Of a stretch of 11,393 nt of DNA, positions 6,740-11,393 are shown piece after piece (positions within the stretch are counted from its first letter, which is position 1; each line of letters begins with the position of its first letter). The stretch is taken from assembly GCA_003224515.1 (NCBI GenBank), contig QHZC01000321.1, forward strand, positions 1-11,393, written 5' to 3'. The notes below the pieces were generated by a model. It saw nothing but the letters and a program-made list of their open reading frames with translations, ran no database searches and was not told where the DNA came from. Position numbers and translations under genes: made by a program. Source of the stretch: Acidobacteriota bacterium. Its GTDB lineage: Bacteria; Acidobacteriota; Terriglobia; Acidiferrales; UBA7541.

Positions 6740-6868
6740 CATGCTCGCCTCTTGTTCATCTATCTTGACCACGAAGATCTCGAGGCTGGATTTGTAAGAG
6801 GGACGCGCTCCGAGCACAAATCGTGGAAATAAGAACGAGAAACGCCGGAAACAACTTGGGAGAGACAG

Positions 6869-8071
6869 ATGCAGCTGGAAACAACAAACCCATGGAAGAG
6901 TAAGAAGCACCGCACCGTGCCGTCGCGGCTGATGCTGGCCATCGGCTTGGCAACTCTTGCCGGCCTAAATGTCGGGTGTTCCAGCTCGGCTCAACCCAAG
7001 GCCACCGCTCCAGTGGAAGTGGGGGTAGCGGAAGTTATCTGCAAACAAATCAGCGACAGTGACGAGTTCACCGGCCGCCTAGAAGCGGTCAACGCAGTCG
7101 AAGTGCGCCCGCGCGTTTCCGGCTACTTGCAAAGCGTGCACTTCAAGGAAGGCGCGATTGTTCGACAGGGCGAGCTCTTGTTTCAGATCGATCCGCGCCC
7201 CTTCCAGGCGGAAGTGGACCGTCTAAAAGGCGATCTTTCGCAAGCGAAAGCGCAGCGTTCGCGAGCGCAGAGCGATTTTGAGCGCGCCGAACGCCTTCAC
7301 AACAATGACGGGATGTCCGCCGAAGAGTACGACCGGCGCGCCGCAGTTCGCAACGAAGCCGAAGCTCGCATCACGTCCACCGAGGCGGCGCTTCGTGGCG
7401 CGGCACTGAATCTGGAGTTCACGCGCGTCACGGCTCCGATTACCGGTCGAGTGGGGCGAGCGGAGATCACCGAAGGCAATTTGGTCGAGAGCGGCGCCGC
7501 GCAGGTCAAGCCCTTGACAACTCTGGTTTCCCTCGACCCGATCTACGTCTACTTCGATGTCGACGAGCTGACCTACCTCAAGTATGCGCGGGTGACCGTA
7601 AGCCACGGGACAAGTTCGCACGATCCTAGCTTTGTGGACAATCAGGTCAGCTCCTCGACAGGAACGATTCGCTCGCGAGCTACTTTTGCGAACAAGAATT
7701 TGGCTCTAACGCCAGGGCTTTTTGCGAGGATTCGGTTGCCAGGAGGCGGCACGCACAGTGGCTGCCTGGCAAAAGACGAGGCGGTCGTTACGGACTTGAA
7801 TCAAAAATACGTTTTTGTGCTCGGCAAGAACAACACGCTCGCGTATCGCCTCGTGAAACTTGGCCCGATGACGGAGGGATTGCGCGTCGTGCGTGATGGC
7901 TTGCAGGAGGGCGACGTCATCGTCGTAAGCGGCTTGCAGCGCGTGCGTCCCGGAGCCGCTGTCACACCCAAGAAGGTTTTGATGGCGGGCCAAGCTAACT
8001 CATTGAGTGAGACATCCGCCCTTGTGGGTCATGAAGAGAAATCGCGCGAGCCAAGAGCACGGCAATACTAG
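6869..8071 (+). CDS. RND efflux periplasmic adaptor (MexE/AcrA-type membrane fusion protein)
   Basis: This 400-residue adaptor would link the inner-membrane pump to the outer-membrane channel. GGGAGAG lies six bases before ATG 6869. A hydrophobic signal (LMLAIGLATLAGLNVG) ends at C37, a probable lipid-attachment cysteine, although Asn at -3 makes the lipobox imperfect. The lipoyl half-motif follows (VEVRPRVSGYLQSVHFKEGA, with GELLFQIDPRPF), then the coiled-coil hairpin (about 113-170, Q/E/R-rich), the second lipoyl half (APITGRVGRAEITEGNLV), the beta-barrel (LVSLDPIYVYFDVDE; STGTIRSRATF; LTPGLFARIRLPG) and the membrane-proximal domain (GLQEGDVIVVSGLQRVRPG). Between YLKYAR (236-241) and FVDNQV (from 255) only 13 residues are present where MexE-type proteins usually have about 30-33. 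This suggests an in-frame deletion of about 18-20 residues inside the barrel. The gene ends with tandem stops TAG-TGA (8069-8074), nine bases before the pump gene. Confidence 0.93.
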   Translation: MQLETTNPWKSKKHRTVPSRLMLAIGLATLAGLNVGCSSSAQPKATAPVEVGVAEVICKQISDSDEFTGRLEAVNAVEVRPRVSGYLQSVHFKEGAIVRQGELLFQIDPRPFQAEVDRLKGDLSQAKAQRSRAQSDFERAERLHNNDGMSAEEYDRRAAVRNEAEARITSTEAALRGAALNLEFTRVTAPITGRVGRAEITEGNLVESGAAQVKPLTTLVSLDPIYVYFDVDELTYLKYARVTVSHGTSSHDPSFVDNQVSSSTGTIRSRATFANKNLALTPGLFARIRLPGGGTHSGCLAKDEAVVTDLNQKYVFVLGKNNTLAYRLVKLGPMTEGLRVVRDGLQEGDVIVVSGLQRVRPGAAVTPKKVLMAGQANSLSETSALVGHEEKSREPRARQY

Positions 8072-8080
8072 TGAACCGCC

Positions 8081-11000
8081 ATGAACATCTCTAATTTCTT
8101 CATCAAACGCCCCATCTTTGCCGCGGTAATCTCCATCATCATTTTTGTCATCGGAGCGCTCGCCTATTTCCGCCTTCCTCTAAGCGAGTATCCGGAAGTC
8201 GTGCCACCCACTGTTGTCGTACGCACAAGCTACGCCGGCGCAAATCCCACGGTCATTGCGGACACCGTGGCTTCACCCCTCGAACAACAAATCAATGGCG
8301 TCGAAGGCATGCTGTACATGTTTTAGCAAGCCACCGCCGACGGCGTGATGACTCTGACGATCACGTTCGGACTGGGCACGGACCTCGACAAAGCGCAAGT
8401 GCAAGTGCAGAACCGCGTATCGCAAGCGCTGCCGCGATTGCCGCCGGAAGTCCAGCGTCTCGGCGTAACGACGGAAAAAACCTCACCCGATTTGCTGATG
8501 GTTGTGCACCTGGAGTCTCCTGACAACCGTTACGACATGTTGTACCTGGCGAATCTGGCCATTCTTCAGGTGAAGGACGAGTTGGGCCGCCTCCCTGGCG
8601 TGGGCAACGTACAGGTCTTCGGTGCGGGCGATTTCAGCATGCGCGTATGGCTCAACCCAAACAAATTGGCCTCACACAACTTGACGGCCACGGACGTTGT
8701 CCAGGCGATTCGCGAGCAAAATGTGCAGGTTGCGGCGGGTGTGCTTGGCGCTCCGCCGACAAATACGAGAAGCACAGCGTTTCAATTGCTTGTAAACACG
8801 CAGGGGCGCCTCACGACGGAGGAAGAATTCGGCAACATCATCGTGCGCGCGGCCAAGGATGGCCAGGTAACGCGCCTCCGCGATCTGGGCCGTGTCGAGC
8901 TTGGTTCCAGCACGTACGCACTCCGAAGTTTGTTGGACAACAAGCCCGCTGCGGCTCTTCCAATTTCACAGCGGCCTGGTACGAACGCGCTCGAAACTTC
9001 GCAGCAGGTCCGCGACACCATGGAACGCCTCAAGAAATCATTTCCCGAAGGCGTGGACTACAAAATCGTCTACGACCCAACCGTTTTCGTCCGCGAATCG
9101 ATCCACGCTGTGGGTCACACGTTTGTGGAGGCATTGATCTTGGTCGTGATTGTGGTGTTGGTCTTCCTGCAAACATGGCGCGCCTCCATCATTCCTCTTT
9201 TGGCGCTTCCGGTGTCGCTCGTTGGAACGTTTTCGATCATGCTGGCGCTGGGCTTTTCACTTAATACATTGTCGCTGTTTGGGCTGGTGCTGGCGATTGG
9301 CATCGTGGTGGATGATGCGATCGTCGTTGTCGAAAACGTGGAGCGAAATATCGCACTAGGACACGAACCGCATGAAGCTACGCGCCGCGCGATGGAAGAA
9401 GTCAGCGGACCGATCGTGGCAATCGCTTTGGAGTTGTGCGCGGTCTTTGTTCCCACGGCGTTCATCGTGGGACTGTCGGGACAGTTCTATAAGCAGTTCG
9501 CGCTGACCATCGCCATTTCGACGGTGATTTCAGCGTTTAACTCGCTCACGCTGAGTCCGGCGCTGGCTGCGTTGCTCTTGAAGGCTCATGGAGCGAAGAA
9601 GGATCTTCTTACGCGGGCGATTGATTTCGTACTCGGCCGGTTTTTCAAGCTGTTTAACCGGTTCTTTGGCCGGGCATCGGGAGGTTATGGAAAGCTTGTA
9701 ACGCACACACTGCGTTCCAGTGTGATTGCGGTTGTGGTCTACGCCGGTCTGGTCGGGCTCACCATTCTCGGCTTCTCGCGCGTGCCCGCAGGATTTGTTC
9801 CGACGCAGGATAAGGGATATCTCGTGTCGTTCGCGCAGTTGCCGAATGGAGCGACGCTCGATCGCACGGAAGATGTGATTCGCAGGATGTCCGATATCGC
9901 GTTGAAACATCCGGGGGTGCAGAACGCCGTCGCATTTCCTGGCCTGTCGATCAACGGCTTCACCAACAGCCCGAATTCCGGAATCGTGTTCGCTGTTTTG
10001 AAACCTTCAGAGGAGCGAAATTCTCTTGAGCTTTCCGCAAATGCCATCGCGGCTGATCTGAACAAACAATACGGGTCCATCCAAGAAGCATTTATCGCAA
10101 TTTTCCCTCCGCCGCCTGTTCAAGGGTTGGGCACGGTGGCGGGCTTCAAACTCTACATTGAAGATCGGGCGGGCATGGGCTTGGAATCACTCTACAAGGA
10201 AACGACTTCGACGCTACAAAAAGGCAACCAGACGCGGGGGCTGGTGGGAGTGTTCTCCAGCTTCGATATCAATGTGCCGCAGGTCGACTCGCATGTAGAC
10301 CGCGAAAAAGCGAAGACCTACGGAATTCCCCTCGGCGATGTGTTTGACACTATGCAGGTCTACCTCGGTTCGCTTTATGTAAACGACTTCAACCGTTTTG
10401 GGAGAACCTACCAGGTGAATGTGCAGGCGGAGTCGGCTTACCGACTGGAGCCGGAAGATATCAGTCACCTGAAGACAAGAAACCTAGCCGGAGAAATGAT
10501 TCCGCTGGGATCGGTGGTCACTGTTAAGCCGATTTATGGACCGGACCGGGTCATGCATTACAATGGATTCCCCGCCGCGGAAATCAATGGGGCGGCTGCG
10601 CCGGGATACAGCACGGGCCAATCGGAAGCCGCAATTGCCAAGGTTTTGGACGATCAATTGCCAAACGGAATGAAATACGAATGGACCGAACTCACCTACC
10701 AGAAGATTCTCGCCGGCAACACGATGGTTTACATTTTCCCACTCTCTGTTTTCCTCGTGTACCTGGTGCTTGCCGCTCAGTACGAAAGCTGGTCGCTACC
10801 CCTGGTAATCATCCTGATTGTTCCGATGACTCTGTTTTCCGCCATCGCCGGGGTCTGGCTGCTAAATGGCGACAATAACGTCTTCACCCAGATCAGTTTG
10901 ATTGTTCTCGTCGGGCTGGCCTGCAAGAATGCCATCCTTATCGTGGAGTTTGCCAGGGAGAAACAGCTTCAGGAGGGGATGAACAGAGTCGATGCGGTGC

Positions 11001-11275
11001 TGGAAGCGTGCCGGTTGCGTTTGCGGCCGATTTTAATGACTTCTCTCGCCTTCACGATGGGCGTAGTTCCTCTGGTGCTGTCTACCGGAGCCGGGTCAGA
11101 AATGCGCCGTGCTATTGGAGTTGCGGTATTTTTCGGGATGCTCGGCGTCACCGCGTTTGGGTTGGTGCTGACTCCGGTCTTCTATGTGGTAATTCAACGA
11201 TTCGTGGAAGGGCGGGAGACGAAGAAGTTGCGTGCTAGCGCAGGATTCTCCTCCAGTGCCTCGGCGGAGGCGTAA
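8081..11275 (+). pseudogene. RND efflux pump (HAE-1/MexF-like) interrupted by in-frame TAG at codon 82
   Basis: Read across the stop, this is a 1064-residue inner-membrane drug/proton antiporter of normal MexF/AcrB length. It starts at ATG 8081 with NISNFFIKRPIFAAVISIII, the usual cytoplasmic end and TM1. The frame stays open except for TAG 8324-8326 in the context GVEGMLYMF-stop-QATADG, where relatives read MLYMSSQATADG. The rest looks intact: LAIGIVVDDAIVVVENVERN in TM4 with proton-relay D411/D412 (AcrB D407/D408), GLACKNAILIVEFA in TM10 with K949 (AcrB K940), APGYSTGQSEAA in the porter region, and the C-terminal helices to TAA 11275. A GTG at 8345 could start the downstream part, but it lacks a ribosome binding site and would omit TM1 and the start of the porter domain. 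The gene belongs to the same operon as the adaptor and the outer-membrane factor. It is probably inactive unless the TAG is suppressed or is a sequencing error. Confidence 0.9.
11266..11270 (+). promoter_or_regulatory. Ribosome binding site for the outer-membrane factor inside the pump gene
   Basis: GGAGG lies within the last codons of the pump gene, nine bases before GTG 11280. It supports the GTG start and suggests translational coupling of the two genes. Confidence 0.55.
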
Positions 11276-11279
11276 GCCG

Positions 11280-11393
11280 GTGTCGACGCACTTTCAAAAA
11301 GGCTTCTTTCTGCCCGTCGCGCTGCTACTGGCAAGCGGATGCGCGGTCGGTCCCCATTACAGACCGCCGCAGCCTGCGGCGGTGAAATATCAC
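11280..11393 (+). CDS. Outer-membrane efflux lipoprotein (OprM/NodT family), 5' part only
   Basis: The 38 visible codons start at GTG 11280, four bases after the pump's stop codon. They encode a lipoprotein signal (GFFLPVALLLASGC, lipidated cysteine at residue 21) followed by AVGPHYRPPQPAAVKY, the V-G-P-x-Y-x-x-P signature at the mature N-terminus of RND outer-membrane factors. The protein would be the trimeric channel that completes the efflux complex. The rest lies beyond the right edge. The gene order adaptor, pump, channel is the same as in mexEF-oprN. Confidence 0.87.
   Translation, partial: MSTHFQKGFFLPVALLLASGCAVGPHYRPPQPAAVKYH

Noticed and set aside
7223..7621. Minus-strand ORF of 132 codons opposite the adaptor
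   Set aside because: It is antisense to conserved adaptor motifs and has no independent support.
5243..8326. TAG read as a sense codon in this organism
   Set aside because: The glycosidase and adaptor end with TAG at their expected C-termini, and the adaptor's TAG is followed immediately by TGA. Only the two interrupted genes would gain from recoding.
8647..9264. Plus-strand ORF of 205 codons inside the pump gene
   Set aside because: It is a shifted frame of the well-supported RND pump sequence.

Overview
The window reads as accessory chromosome from a Gram-negative, moderately GC-rich bacterium. The presence of inner and outer membranes is implied by a tripartite RND efflux operon and by exported enzymes with Sec signal peptides. 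The mix of a secreted GH78-type glycosidase, a vanadium haloperoxidase homologue and a MexEF-OprN-like pump would suit a soil heterotroph, possibly an acidobacterium. That taxonomic guess is inference only.

Left part (1-2357, all on the minus strand). A secreted vanadium-dependent haloperoxidase of the PAP2 superfamily starts at 1212 and runs off the left edge, ending exactly at its vanadate-binding histidine. Upstream of it lie a possible 52-aa ORF or gene remnant, an unrecognised membrane-anchored protein (1508-2197) with an in-frame amber at codon 9, and a 40-codon membrane ORF (2235-2357) with an in-frame TGA at codon 8.

Middle (2573-6262, plus strand). A 5' fragment of a short-chain dehydrogenase (SDR) joins in frame to a complete secreted alpha-L-rhamnosidase-type glycosidase (2834-5245) that has its own ribosome binding site and signal peptide. 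After it come about 700 bp of poorly explained sequence with two weak ORFs. Then comes a heavily frameshifted 3' fragment of a second SDR.

Right part (6325-11393). An HxlR-family regulator with an N-terminal cysteine is divergent from an efflux operon. The operon holds a periplasmic adaptor (6869-8071), an HAE-1/MexF-like RND pump (8081-11275) and the start of an OprM/NodT-type outer-membrane lipoprotein (from 11280). The layout suggests the regulator controls the pump. However, the pump gene has an in-frame TAG at codon 82, where relatives have a Ser-Ser pair, and the adaptor appears to lack about 18-20 residues of its beta-barrel domain.

The main theme is gene decay. Three genes carry single nonsense codons and two SDRs are truncated, next to genes that look intact. 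I see no convincing new defence or mobile system, no CRISPR array, no tRNA or rRNA, and no recognisable transposase.
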